Origin: Flavobacterium poyangense
GTDB taxonomy: Bacteria; Bacteroidota; Bacteroidia; Flavobacteriales; Flavobacteriaceae
NCBI RefSeq assembly: GCF_011751075.1
Contig: NZ_JAALLN010000008.1
Span: forward strand, 1-64,000
Direction of reading: 5' to 3'
Length of the DNA: 64,000 nucleotides
Below the pieces are notes generated by a model. That model was given only the letters and a program-made list of their open reading frames with translations, did no database searches and was not told the DNA's origin. Positions 7,988-17,631 of this stretch are shown one piece after another (position 1 is the first letter of the stretch; every line of letters begins with the position of its first letter). The position numbers were made by a program, and so were the translations under genes.

Positions 7988-9225
7988 TCGTAAATTCTGT
8001 GATAATTTTTAATTTCAGAAAAGATTAACTTCTCTTTTCCTTTCACTTTACTAAAAGGTTCCGGATACAATGTGGTGTCTATTTTAAAATCTCTTGTTCC
8101 GAATTTGATTTCTGAGTTGACTGTAAAAGTACTTTCATATTCTTCCATAGATAATACTACACGCTGATCTAAATGCTCATTTATAGCCAAGTTCGAAATT
8201 ATCTCCTGACTTCCAGGATGTATTACTCCGCTAAAAAACTCTGAACAGCATCCTGATCCGTATGAAAATATCCCAACTCTTTTTGGGGTTTCGAAATTTC
8301 CTTTTTCAATCATACTTACCAATGCCAAATAGGTTGTGGCTCCCATAATGTTTCCAACTCTCTGACAATATTCTAAAGAAGGAGCTACACGATCTTGAAA
8401 ATCACTTTCTATTTCTTCCGGTTTTGCCTTTTTGAATTTTCTCATGTTACTTCGATGAGCGCCTTTTACCATTCCGCCAAAAGGGGTATGAAAAACCAAG
8501 TATTGAAAGCTGTCCTGATAATCTACATCATCCACTCTTTTTTGGTATTCTTTGAAGCTATTCTCACAACAATCCAGATAAGATAATAGCGATAAATCTG
8601 AGTCTCCTGCTTCTTTGTCCGGAACAGGTCTGCAGGTATCCATAACCTCATAACCATAATAACCGCTGGCTCCTCTGTCTATTTCAAATATTTTTGGTTT
8701 GTCACTAATTAACATGGCTACCGCTCCTGATCCTGAAGAAGGCTCTACAAAAGACATTTCCATAGCAGCTCCCTCTACTGTGCTCATTCTCATAATATCA
8801 GTGGCGATCACCAAAACCTTTCTGCCGGGGGCTGTACCCGAAAGGATAAAATTAATAGCCATCTGTATACCTGCCGTACCTGAATAACAGGCATTTTTGA
8901 GTTCAAACAGTCTGCAATTTCTACTAAGTTTTAAATAATCATGAACATAGGTACTCATTGACTTTCCAAAATCAATTCCGGATTCAGAACAAGTAATTAA
9001 CATATCGATGCTTTCAATTTCTTCTTTTGTCAATGCATCCAATAATGGTTTGGCTGCATTAACTGCGTTAGAAATCGGGTCTTCATAGGGCATTGGGACT
9101 GTTTTCTCTTTCATTAGCAAATTTTCAAATCGCTCCATATTTAATTGTCGATGTTTTGCTAATTCAGCTACATTTATGGCCGCTGATCCACAATATATAT
9201 TTATAGCTTCTATTCCTGCTCTCAT
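7978..9225 (-). CDS. HMG-CoA synthase-like beta-branching enzyme (HCS, PksG-like)
   Basis: The 415-residue enzyme condenses an acetyl unit, delivered by the donor ACP, onto the beta-keto group of the ACP-bound polyketide, setting up a beta-alkyl branch. The HMG-CoA synthase catalytic triad is visible: Glu81 in CSESGID, the acyl-accepting Cys113 in ELKNACYSGT, and His246 in FHTPFGG. The C-terminal SYGSGCCSEFFSG region is also typical. It lies between the decarboxylating KS and ECH1 in the canonical cassette order, so the cluster product should carry at least one beta-branch. Confidence 0.94.
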   Translation of the reverse strand: MRAGIEAINIYCGSAAINVAELAKHRQLNMERFENLLMKEKTVPMPYEDPISNAVNAAKPLLDALTKEEIESIDMLITCSESGIDFGKSMSTYVHDYLKLSRNCRLFELKNACYSGTAGIQMAINFILSGTAPGRKVLVIATDIMRMSTVEGAAMEMSFVEPSSGSGAVAMLISDKPKIFEIDRGASGYYGYEVMDTCRPVPDKEAGDSDLSLLSYLDCCENSFKEYQKRVDDVDYQDSFQYLVFHTPFGGMVKGAHRSNMRKFKKAKPEEIESDFQDRVAPSLEYCQRVGNIMGATTYLALVSMIEKGNFETPKRVGIFSYGSGCCSEFFSGVIHPGSQEIISNLAINEHLDQRVVLSMEEYESTFTVNSEIKFGTRDFKIDTTLYPEPFSKVKGKEKLIFSEIKNYHRIYEWV

Positions 9226-9249
9226 ATTTTTTTCTGATTCTATATTTGG

Positions 9250-10509
9250 TTACGCTTCCAGAATAATTGCTGTATTTATACCTCCAAAACCAAAACTGTT
9301 ACTTAATGTATATTGTATTGAATGGTGGTCTCTACAGCTTTGTATCCAATCCATTGGGAAGTCTATTGGTGTTTTTAAATTAAGATTTTCGTGCACAAAA
9401 TTTTCATTCATTTGTATCAGACTTGCAATAGCTTCTACTGTTCCTGCTGCTGTAATGCCATGACCTATTAATGATTTTGTACTGTTTATCGGTTTGTTTT
9501 TAAGTTCTAAATTAATCAAAGCTTCAAGCTCTGTATAATCTCCCAGTTTTGATCCTGTACCATGTGCGTTGATATAATCAATTTGTTCGGGCAGAATCCC
9601 TGCTTTTTGCAGTGCTTTGGCTATCGCCTTTTCTTCACCTTCTACAGAAGGATTTGGATTTCTGTTGGCATCCAATGTAACTCCATAGCCAGATATAGTT
9701 CCTAATATGTTTGCTTCTCTTTGTTGGGCATGTTCTTTTGATTCTAAAATAAGTGCTCCCGCGTTTTGCCCATACACAAATCCTGCATGATCGGTGTCAA
9801 AAGGTTTGTATTGCGGAATTTCGTCCTTCTCTGACACTATCGGCAGCATAGCCCCCAAAGCCGAAAATCCCTGATATTCAAATACCGATAAATCCATCAT
9901 CGGGGCAATTACCATGACTACATCATACGCTTTGCTTTCTATAAGCCTGCAAGCTTGAATGATTCCCATATTTCCGCTGGCACTGGCGGCTCCAACAGTA
10001 AATCCTTCTCCGGTTATCCCAAATAATTCGGAAGCTACGCCAATCATATCACTATCCAAAAAATTGAATCCGTATGACGGTTTCATGAATTGCATTTTAC
10101 TTTTGTAAGAATCACTAATCTCCTTATGATGCTGCTGTTGTGTGTTACTGCCAGCAACCACTATAGCAATCTTACTTTTATCTATCGTTGAAGGAAGCCC
10201 AGCATGATGCCAGGCTTCTACAGCACAAAACGTACCGTAAGCGGTACTTAATGAAATATCGCGTAACCGTTTTATTTTTAGTTTCCAATGCTCCTCAAAC
10301 TCACTATCTGATATATTTTCTTTGAGATCAAAATTTTCTACTTTTCCATATACATAATTGAAGTTTTTATCTTCTATAGTATAGTTTTTTATAGCAAAAT
10401 TCGATTTGCCTTTTTTTAAAGCTTCCGTAAAAGCCGGCACGCCTATTCCTATAGGGGTAACTACTCCCATTCCTGTTACACAAGCTTTATGTATCTGATC
10501 CGCATTCAT
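9250..10509 (-). CDS. Free-standing decarboxylating ketosynthase (PksF-like)
   Basis: This 419-residue condensing-enzyme fold lacks the nucleophilic cysteine: the active-site stretch reads GAASASGNMG with Ser176 at that place. Both catalytic histidines are kept (His316 in NAHGTGS, His350 in IGHGITAAGT). This Cys-to-Ser pattern defines the KS of HMGS cassettes, which only decarboxylates malonyl-ACP to acetyl-ACP. The acetyl group then goes to the HCS. The partner donor ACP is encoded just upstream, with an 11-base gap. Confidence 0.92.
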   Translation of the reverse strand: MNADQIHKACVTGMGVVTPIGIGVPAFTEALKKGKSNFAIKNYTIEDKNFNYVYGKVENFDLKENISDSEFEEHWKLKIKRLRDISLSTAYGTFCAVEAWHHAGLPSTIDKSKIAIVVAGSNTQQQHHKEISDSYKSKMQFMKPSYGFNFLDSDMIGVASELFGITGEGFTVGAASASGNMGIIQACRLIESKAYDVVMVIAPMMDLSVFEYQGFSALGAMLPIVSEKDEIPQYKPFDTDHAGFVYGQNAGALILESKEHAQQREANILGTISGYGVTLDANRNPNPSVEGEEKAIAKALQKAGILPEQIDYINAHGTGSKLGDYTELEALINLELKNKPINSTKSLIGHGITAAGTVEAIASLIQMNENFVHENLNLKTPIDFPMDWIQSCRDHHSIQYTLSNSFGFGGINTAIILEA

Positions 10510-10520
10510 ATAAAACTTTT

Positions 10521-10754
10521 TTATTTACTGGCAATCAATTCTGCCAACTCATTGATAGTTTGAGCTCCTGCCAATTCTATTCTGGGAATTTCTTTTTCTA
10601 ATTGTTCTAATGTTAATGCGATTAATTCGGCTCTATCAATAGAATTTGCACCAATATTTAGTAGTGTTTCATCATTTGATATTGTTGTTCCTTCCAATTC
10701 CGGGATAATATCGATTAAGTTTTCTCTAATTTGTTCGATGATCTGATTTTTCAT
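10521..10754 (-). CDS. Donor acyl carrier protein of the beta-branching cassette
   Basis: This is a discrete 77-residue ACP. The phosphopantetheine attachment serine is Ser38 in IGANSIDRAEL. By its place between the flavoenzyme and the decarboxylating KS it is the donor ACP (AcpK-like) that carries malonyl, then acetyl, to the HCS. It is small and acidic, as expected for a free ACP. Confidence 0.93.
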   Translation of the reverse strand: MKNQIIEQIRENLIDIIPELEGTTISNDETLLNIGANSIDRAELIALTLEQLEKEIPRIELAGAQTINELAELIASK

Positions 10755-10774
10755 ATTCTTATTTGCTAATTAAA

Positions 10775-12094
10775 TTATAAGTTTGTTTTGAGTACTTTCC
10801 ACAAGATTCTGGGTCTGAAAAGCTTTTTTCCTGATTTCAAAGATCCTGCTACTTCTAATATTTCTTTAAATAATTCTGTGTCTTTGTTCGCTGCTTTTTG
10901 CAATTTTTTCATATAACCATTGACTACTTTGAGCCCGGCCGGTTTTATTCCGACTGTTTCCGGATATCTGAAATCTTCATAAGCTCCTGCGGTCCAAAAA
11001 TCTTCTATTACTTTATTTACTTTGTTGATATAAGGCCGAAAAACCTCCGAATTTGACGGGGTACCTTTCAATACTTCGTCTAAAATTTCTGCCTGACATA
11101 TAGAAGATGCCATTCCTTGCGCATACATAGGATTGAAACTTGAAACCGCATCTCCTAAAACTAAATAAGAACCGGGGAATTTATTTAATTTTTCATAGTG
11201 TCTTCTCACACTATTTGGGTATTTATAAACGACAAAATCTGTAAGTCGTGTTGTATCCGAAATAATATCGTACAATTCTGAAATCGGCAGTTCTTTCAAA
11301 AATTTCAATAATTCCTCATCATTTTGAGGTGGTTCAGCACCTCTTAACCCAATTAATGTAAGCACCCACCTGTCATTTTCAATCGGCATAAGTACAGCCC
11401 CTAATTTTTCTTTTGGTGCATCAGGGGTATAACTGATGGTTTCTATCTTTTTTCCCTGAGGCATTTTTTTACGTTCAAACAGTATGGTTATATACATAAT
11501 ATCGATTTTGATTGTACTCTCTTCCGGAGTAGGGTATCCATATTGCTTTAACCACTTAAAAGCTCTGGTTCCTCTTCCGGATGCATCTACAACAAAATCA
11601 GTATCAATACCATTTCTTACTCCTTCATTTTCTAATATCAAACCTTTGACATTTTCACCCTCCATTTTCATTTCCAGGACTTTGGTTTCATCACAAATCG
11701 CAACATTCCCGATATCCAGAACATGCTTTTTTACGTGATATTCCAGAAGCTGTCTGGTCATGGTAAGTGCTGTAATTCCCGTAGTTCCTTTTTTCTTAAA
11801 CCCTCCATAAGAATACCAACTGTAGTCATTGCCTACATCCAATTCTAAGGCCCCATTTTCTAATAATTCTTTTTTTAACTCAGGGAAATATCTTGAAAGT
11901 ATGTTCATCGCATGTGCAAGCAGCAAATGAATATGCCTGGTCTGAGGTTGTCCCTTTCTGGTTTCGGGCTTATTGTTTACTTTATCTTTTTCTATAATGG
12001 TTACTTTTTTGAAATGGTTGCTTAGCACTCTTGCTGCGACTAAACCTGCCATACTGCCCCCAATTACTACGGCGTGTTCTCTATTTGTACTCAT
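10775..12094 (-). CDS. FAD-dependent monooxygenase, polyether-epoxidase-like (copy 1)
   Basis: This 439-residue flavoprotein has an N-terminal Rossmann motif (VVIGGSMAGLVAARVL, glycines at 12-17), an acidic residue ending the second strand (IIEKD), and the second FAD motif LGDAVSSFNPMYAQGM near 313-328. RKGQPQTRHIHLLL (46-59) resembles the R-G-PQ-RH-H stretch of MonCI/Lsd18-type squalene-epoxidase-like enzymes, which epoxidise polyketide alkenes. That comparison is from memory of the family, so the substrate is inferred. It is a clear paralog of the flavoprotein at 14430-15740; the two flank the AT-ER gene. Hydroxylation or desaturation are alternative reactions. Confidence 0.78.
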   Translation of the reverse strand: MSTNREHAVVIGGSMAGLVAARVLSNHFKKVTIIEKDKVNNKPETRKGQPQTRHIHLLLAHAMNILSRYFPELKKELLENGALELDVGNDYSWYSYGGFKKKGTTGITALTMTRQLLEYHVKKHVLDIGNVAICDETKVLEMKMEGENVKGLILENEGVRNGIDTDFVVDASGRGTRAFKWLKQYGYPTPEESTIKIDIMYITILFERKKMPQGKKIETISYTPDAPKEKLGAVLMPIENDRWVLTLIGLRGAEPPQNDEELLKFLKELPISELYDIISDTTRLTDFVVYKYPNSVRRHYEKLNKFPGSYLVLGDAVSSFNPMYAQGMASSICQAEILDEVLKGTPSNSEVFRPYINKVNKVIEDFWTAGAYEDFRYPETVGIKPAGLKVVNGYMKKLQKAANKDTELFKEILEVAGSLKSGKKLFRPRILWKVLKTNL

Positions 12095-12120
12095 ATATTT
12101 AAATCTTTTTTATTGTATAA

Positions 12121-14394
12121 TTATACTTCGATCAACGTTGATTTGCCTTTTATTAGTTCTGCTGCGGTTTCCATAATCTTCATTCCGATTTGATCTACAT
12201 GTCGATTTTGCCATGCTTCTAATGAAGTTCCTTTTACCCATTGATTAAAGGCGCCTAAAGCAGCTCCTGTTTGTATTTGAAAATTAGATTGTTCTTCTAC
12301 AATTCCTTCCAATGCATATTGGTTGGCCAGTCTGAGATAATATTTAAATAGAGTAGCCATCTTTTTCTTAGGTCGCTCCTCTATACTTTCTATTTGTGCT
12401 ATTTCATTTCTTTGTACAAACTCTCTCCTTACTATTTGCCATACTTCCGACAACGTTCTCTTGAAATACTTAGTCTCTAGTTGTTCTTTTACATCATTTG
12501 GAATTGCCTCTAAACAGTCGTATCGCTGGTACAATTCGTATAATTTTTTGGCACGTGTTGCAAATAGGACATCCTTTTTGAGAACCTGTGCTTGTATTCC
12601 TATCTCAAAGAGTTCTTCGTCGGGAATATAGGCCGTATCCTGTACATTGCTATTTTGAAGCAGCTCTTTGGCTACCTCACTTAAACCGGACTCTACTGTG
12701 CATTGATTGATTGAACCTGTGAGTACAAAATCGGCTTCCATGATAAAGGCACTGGCAACTGCTTCCGGAGTTCCTATTCCTCCGGAAATACCAAGATGTA
12801 TGGGATCGTTATACTTGTATTCCTGCTGTATTTGATTGCGTAGGTTCTTTATAGAAGGAAACAATACAAATGCAGCAGTTCTGTGCGTTACACCTCCCGG
12901 ATCTGCTTCGGTACAAATATCTCCACTTAAAGGAATTTCACTTGCCATTTCTGCCTGATCCTGTGTAATCCAACCTTTATCCAACAATCTCTTGACTAAC
13001 CTTTCCGGAACCGGTTTCATAAAACCTTCCGCAACATCAGGTCTTGCAATTTTGGCTATAATATGGTTCTTACAGCTTATACCCTGATCGCTATTCCTTT
13101 CTAAACCGGCAATTCTAAAATAAGCTAAGGCCAGGGTTATTTGGCTAAATCCTCCCGCTTCAATTATTCTTATTTTGCTTTCCAGCAGGCTGTTGACTAA
13201 TTCTATTTCTTTGTTTGGGTCCAGAATATCCTGATATAAATTAACTCCAAAGGGGTTTCCTTCTATTAATTGATCCTGCAATCTTTCTATGTCTTTGTTG
13301 ATCTCTGTTATAGTACGTCCTTTGGTTCCCAAAAAACCTAACATTTTAGAGTTTGCCATTTTTAGTACCATCGCAGTTGAAGCTATTCCCATATGAAGTC
13401 CACCTGCTACATAAGCATAAGGCGTATTGTATCTTTCACAGAATGTACTGCTCCCCAACGTATTTGTTTTGTGAGTTTTAGCCGTTTCTGTTATTTCCTT
13501 TTTTAGTTGTTTTTCAGTAGTAAGAACTACTTTTTCTTTAGTTTCTTCATAAATAGGCGAACAGCAGCTTTTAATTTGTTCCACCATTTTGGTTAATCTG
13601 TCTCCTCCTACTTCTTCATATTCCTGCACATTTTTACCCATTAGAAAACGAATAGAATCTACCCATTGTACAGAACTTGCTATCTGTTTGCTAAGCAAAT
13701 CTTTAATTTGGTTTTGCTCATAATTTCTGGCTGTAACATTTGAAATTACAGGAATTTTAAGACTATTAAATTCTAATTTCTGAATAAAATAATCAAACTC
13801 TTCTACTGCGCTTTGCATGTATCTGGAGTGAAAGGGTGCCGTAACCTGCAATTGAACAATTTTGATATTTTGCTGATCAAAATCTTTTACCACTTCATCA
13901 ATAGCATCTTTGGGACCTGATACTACTATTTGCGTAGGTGTATTAAAATTAGCTACATCTATAGTTGTATATCCTCCTTCTTTCAGCTTTTCTTTTAAAA
14001 CAATTTCATCTAATCCTAAAACAGCAGCCATAGATCCTCCCGAAGCTTCTCCCATCAAAGTGCCTCTCTTTTGTACAATTCGCACGCCTGTTTCGAAATC
14101 AAACGCTCCTGCTGCCAGTAAAGCATTATATTCGCCTAAACTATGACCGATAAGGTAATCTGGCCGGGTTGAAGTAAATTGCTCTTCATATTTTAGTGCG
14201 TTAACAACAAACAAAGCCGGTTGGGTGAATTCTGTATTGTTTAGTACCCTTTTCGGATCTTTAAGACATAATTCTTCTAAGTCATATCCAAGTATATTTG
14301 AAGCCATTTCCATTTTGTCTTTATACTTTTCAAAAAGGTTTTTCCCCATTCCTCTGTATTGGGCTCCTTGTCCTGGAAACATTATTACTTTCAT
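12121..14394 (-). CDS. Trans-acyltransferase fused to FMN enoylreductase (PksE-like)
   Basis: This 757-residue bifunctional protein loads the AT-less modules. Residues 1-280 are a malonyl-CoA:ACP transacylase: FPGQGAQ at 6-12, nucleophile Ser85 in GHSLGE, malonyl-binding Arg110 in QKRGTLM, and His189 in APFHS. Residues about 312-757 are a PfaD-type, TIM-barrel FMN enoylreductase (YAYVAGGLHMGIAS near 327-340, then GGIGTPEAVASAF and LTGSINQCTVESG). It is the only intact malonyltransferase in the window, so it is expected to feed every visible module. The ER half could act in trans on specific alkenes. Confidence 0.94.
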   Translation of the reverse strand: MKVIMFPGQGAQYRGMGKNLFEKYKDKMEMASNILGYDLEELCLKDPKRVLNNTEFTQPALFVVNALKYEEQFTSTRPDYLIGHSLGEYNALLAAGAFDFETGVRIVQKRGTLMGEASGGSMAAVLGLDEIVLKEKLKEGGYTTIDVANFNTPTQIVVSGPKDAIDEVVKDFDQQNIKIVQLQVTAPFHSRYMQSAVEEFDYFIQKLEFNSLKIPVISNVTARNYEQNQIKDLLSKQIASSVQWVDSIRFLMGKNVQEYEEVGGDRLTKMVEQIKSCCSPIYEETKEKVVLTTEKQLKKEITETAKTHKTNTLGSSTFCERYNTPYAYVAGGLHMGIASTAMVLKMANSKMLGFLGTKGRTITEINKDIERLQDQLIEGNPFGVNLYQDILDPNKEIELVNSLLESKIRIIEAGGFSQITLALAYFRIAGLERNSDQGISCKNHIIAKIARPDVAEGFMKPVPERLVKRLLDKGWITQDQAEMASEIPLSGDICTEADPGGVTHRTAAFVLFPSIKNLRNQIQQEYKYNDPIHLGISGGIGTPEAVASAFIMEADFVLTGSINQCTVESGLSEVAKELLQNSNVQDTAYIPDEELFEIGIQAQVLKKDVLFATRAKKLYELYQRYDCLEAIPNDVKEQLETKYFKRTLSEVWQIVRREFVQRNEIAQIESIEERPKKKMATLFKYYLRLANQYALEGIVEEQSNFQIQTGAALGAFNQWVKGTSLEAWQNRHVDQIGMKIMETAAELIKGKSTLIEV

Positions 14395-14429
14395 CGATTT
14401 GTTCTTGGTTTTAATTGATAAAAAACATT

Positions 14430-15740
14430 TTATTTACGCATATTAGCCGCAAATACTTTCCATAAAAAAAAGGGAGAAAACAGACTTACTGCAGGTTTTA
14501 TCATCACAGAAACCTTTACAAGCTCACCATATACATATCCGTTTTTATTGGCTGCCTTATGGATCGCGTCCATATATTTGTTGATTAAGTTTACGCCTTT
14601 AGGCTTCTTACCTACGGTCTCTTCGTACCTGAAATTTTCATAGGCCGAGGCACTCCAGCATTGATCTATGATCTTAGCTATTTTTTTGAAATATATCTTT
14701 GACATTTTTGCAGGATCGTGCTTCTTCATTAATTCCTCAAAAATTTCTACTTGTAAACAGGCAGCAGTTATACCTTGTCCGTGCGTTGGATTCAAATTAC
14801 AAATAACATCGCCTATCGGAAGTAGTCCTTCAGGAAATTCCGTTAATTTCTCAAAATACCTTCTGGAGCAATGTGGCACCTTATAGGCTACAAAATCACT
14901 CTCTTTCTGACAATCAACTAATACATTATAAAACGTTTTATCAGGTAATTGCTTCACAAATTCAAGTAATTCCTCATCAACAGGAGGATCTTCTCTATGC
15001 CAACCGGCTACACAAACCAGGTTTTTATTATTTTCAATGGGCTGTATTACTACACCTATTTTCTCAGGCGGTTTCGGGGAATACATCATCATCTTTCCTT
15101 TCTGAAGTCCTCCTTCGGGTCTGCTATAGATCGCAGTTTTGTAAGTGATATTGACTATCGTTTTCTCTTCTTCGGGTTTTGGATAATTGTTATTTTCTAA
15201 CCACTTAGGTGTTAAGGAACCTCGTCCTGTTGCATCAATTACCAGATCTGATTCCAGTTCATATTCTTTACTGTTTTTACTTTTAACGATTACTCCGCTA
15301 ATCTTTCCGTTTTTTTGAATAAAATCAATATACTTCGTCTTATCCAGTATTTGAACATTAGGTATTTTTTCTACTCTTTTTCGGACAGCGTAATCAATTA
15401 ATTTTCTACTGGATAACAATGTATTTATATCTGTAGTTATATTTTGTTTTACGCCTTCATAAGAATACCAGTATGCACCGTCGCCCAGATCTAAATCTAC
15501 AGCCCCGCTGTTTTTTAATTCTTCTGTAATCCCCTGAAAATAATATTCCATGGTCTTTAGCCCTCTAAGTAACAATACGTGAAACTGTCCACCGTGTGAT
15601 TGCCCTTGTCTTACTTCCGGTCTGTCTTCCAGTTCGTCTTTTTCGATTATGATTACTTTTTCATACTTATTGCTGAGTACTTTAGAAATCAATAACCCGG
15701 AAATTCCTCCTCCTAATACAATTGCATTTTTATAATTCAT
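14430..15740 (-). CDS. FAD-dependent monooxygenase, polyether-epoxidase-like (copy 2)
   Basis: This 436-residue paralog of the flavoprotein at 10775-12094 keeps the same landmarks. These are AIVLGGGISGLLISKVL at the N-terminus (glycines at 10-15), VRQGQSHGGQFHVLLL where copy 1 has RKGQPQTRHIHLLL, and the late FAD motif IGDVICNLNPTHGQGI near residue 310. The two share the PIEN and DEELL-F-K-LP stretches, so they arose by duplication. The histidine following PQ-R in copy 1 is replaced by GGQ here, which may alter the substrate site. It lies 64 bases after the Rieske-P450 and 35 before AT-ER, with no terminator seen between. Confidence 0.78.
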   Translation of the reverse strand: MNYKNAIVLGGGISGLLISKVLSNKYEKVIIIEKDELEDRPEVRQGQSHGGQFHVLLLRGLKTMEYYFQGITEELKNSGAVDLDLGDGAYWYSYEGVKQNITTDINTLLSSRKLIDYAVRKRVEKIPNVQILDKTKYIDFIQKNGKISGVIVKSKNSKEYELESDLVIDATGRGSLTPKWLENNNYPKPEEEKTIVNITYKTAIYSRPEGGLQKGKMMMYSPKPPEKIGVVIQPIENNKNLVCVAGWHREDPPVDEELLEFVKQLPDKTFYNVLVDCQKESDFVAYKVPHCSRRYFEKLTEFPEGLLPIGDVICNLNPTHGQGITAACLQVEIFEELMKKHDPAKMSKIYFKKIAKIIDQCWSASAYENFRYEETVGKKPKGVNLINKYMDAIHKAANKNGYVYGELVKVSVMIKPAVSLFSPFFLWKVFAANMRK

Positions 15741-15804
15741 TTTTACTCTTTTAAAAAATTTAAAACTCTATGCTAACACAAACCCGATTTAACTTTAAGT
15801 CAAT

Positions 15805-17607
15805 TTATACTGCCGCAACAGTTACATTGAGACGTTCCAGTTTTATATTGAATTTACTTGGCCCAAGGGTTGTATTAAAATGATCTTCTACCTTATTTTC
15901 TTTATCTGATTTGCTTATTTCGTAGTTTTTCAGAATCATACACAAAATGGTTTTCATTTCTACCATTGCCAACGATTTTCCGGGACATATTCTTTTCCCC
16001 AGCCCAAAAGGAATAAGATTACTCTGATTGGTATGGAAAGTGACACTTTTACTCTCTACCCAGCGTTCCGGATCAAATGCTTCTCTTTTTAAAAAAGGAC
16101 AACTTTCCTGATCTCTATAATGCGATAATACAAATACATCAGTGTCTTTTGGTATTTCATACTCTCCGATAATACAATCTTCATTTGTAGTTAAAGCGAT
16201 AACAGGAATTACCGGTTTCAACCTCATCACTTCATAGATAACAGCATTTACATAGTCTAATTGATTGGAGTCGTCCATTGTTTGCAAAAACTTCTCTTCT
16301 CCCAGAACAGTAACGATTTCTTCCCTCATCTTTTTCTGAACTTCGGGATAGTCTGTAATATAATGAAGTACCCAAAGTATGGTATTGGCAGTGGTATCTT
16401 CTCCCGCTACGAGCGTACCGAATATACTTGGATAAATCTCATCGTCTGTCAGGTATACTCCATCATCATCTGTCGCCTGCAACAAGGCTTCAATATAATT
16501 TGTAGGATTCTCTTTTAATTCCGGATTTAGCTTTACCCTTTCCTTAGCTTCGTCTATATACCTCCAGATATCTTGTTTTATTTCTTTTAGGTCTTTATCT
16601 AACTTGTGGTCTTTAGGCAGTTTAAAAAATTTCCAGTATTGAACAGGAATCACAATACGAAATTGAATCATGTTCATGACTCTTTTATAATTGTTTTGAA
16701 TTTTGCTTTCCTCAGTCCCTACCGTTCCTATTTTCTGACCAAATGCCAAGTGAGATATAATATCAAATGAATAATTGAAAATATCTTCGTGTAAGTCTAT
16801 CTCAGAGTTTTTATTCAATACGTTCTCCCAGTGATTATAAAGATCCTTAGTGGTATCCTGAATAGACGGATAAAAGGATCTGAGCACTTTATTTGATAAT
16901 GCCTGGGTTACATATTTTCTGCTTCTTTTCCACTCATCTCCTTCTGTTGAAAAAAGATTATGAATTTCCATGCCCTCCAATACGGGTCTGATATTTTTAA
17001 AACGTCTGTATTTATAAGGCCTTTGGTTTAGAATTTCTTTTATTATAGACACTTCTGAAATTACTACACCATCTTCGCCATTAACATTAATTTTATAAAA
17101 AGAGCCATATTGCTTTGCCCATTCTTCGTATTGCAAATGCACTTTATCCATTTTAGAAAGAAAGCTTAGCGAATTTCCAAAGAAAGGTTTGGTTTTGGGA
17201 CCCGGTAAATCTTTTAATGTTTTTATACGTATCTGTCTTTGCCCTGTAACATTCTCGATCTCCATTTTATGTTCCAATAGCTCATTTTTATCAATAAAGA
17301 TATCTCCGTTGACTATTTCATAATAGAACATTCTTAAACCGTCTTTTGAACTGCATTTATTCTTTCCGGAGATACAGTCAAACTGCCATTGATGTGCAGG
17401 ACATATAATGTTTTGTTCTCCGCCGATTTCACCAAAACTTAGAAGTTCTTTTTCGTGCGGACAGAGCCCCTGAAATATTTTAATCTGATCGTGGTAGTTT
17501 ACTACTACAAGTTCAACATTCTCTTTATTAACACCGATCATATTCTTATCCTTCAATTCACTAACATTTACTAATCTGATCGGACTAAACTCTTTTTTAA
17601 TTTCCAT
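15805..17607 (-). CDS. Rieske [2Fe-2S] domain fused to cytochrome P450
   Basis: Residues 1-115 are a Rieske ferredoxin-like domain with both cluster-binding pairs: Cys49-Pro-His51, 17 residues, then Cys69-Pro-Ala-His72 followed by Gln-Trp. Residues about 134-600 are a complete P450. It begins at LPGPKTKPFFGN, has the I-helix oxygen motif AGEDTT (401-406), ExxR (Glu459-Arg462), a PERW stretch, and the heme loop FGLGKRICPG with Cys541. The fused Rieske centre would pass electrons to the heme in place of a separate ferredoxin; a reductase is not encoded in the window. The reading frame is continuous with no sign of error. The substrate is presumably the released or ACP-bound polyketide. Confidence 0.93.
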   Translation of the reverse strand: MEIKKEFSPIRLVNVSELKDKNMIGVNKENVELVVVNYHDQIKIFQGLCPHEKELLSFGEIGGEQNIICPAHQWQFDCISGKNKCSSKDGLRMFYYEIVNGDIFIDKNELLEHKMEIENVTGQRQIRIKTLKDLPGPKTKPFFGNSLSFLSKMDKVHLQYEEWAKQYGSFYKINVNGEDGVVISEVSIIKEILNQRPYKYRRFKNIRPVLEGMEIHNLFSTEGDEWKRSRKYVTQALSNKVLRSFYPSIQDTTKDLYNHWENVLNKNSEIDLHEDIFNYSFDIISHLAFGQKIGTVGTEESKIQNNYKRVMNMIQFRIVIPVQYWKFFKLPKDHKLDKDLKEIKQDIWRYIDEAKERVKLNPELKENPTNYIEALLQATDDDGVYLTDDEIYPSIFGTLVAGEDTTANTILWVLHYITDYPEVQKKMREEIVTVLGEEKFLQTMDDSNQLDYVNAVIYEVMRLKPVIPVIALTTNEDCIIGEYEIPKDTDVFVLSHYRDQESCPFLKREAFDPERWVESKSVTFHTNQSNLIPFGLGKRICPGKSLAMVEMKTILCMILKNYEISKSDKENKVEDHFNTTLGPSKFNIKLERLNVTVAAV

Positions 17608-17631
17608 ATTTTATATCTTAGTAAGGCTGAA

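Noticed and set aside
9980..10010. Inactive-looking free-standing KS (Cys to Ser)
   Set aside because: This is the expected state for the decarboxylating KS of an HMGS cassette, not a defect.
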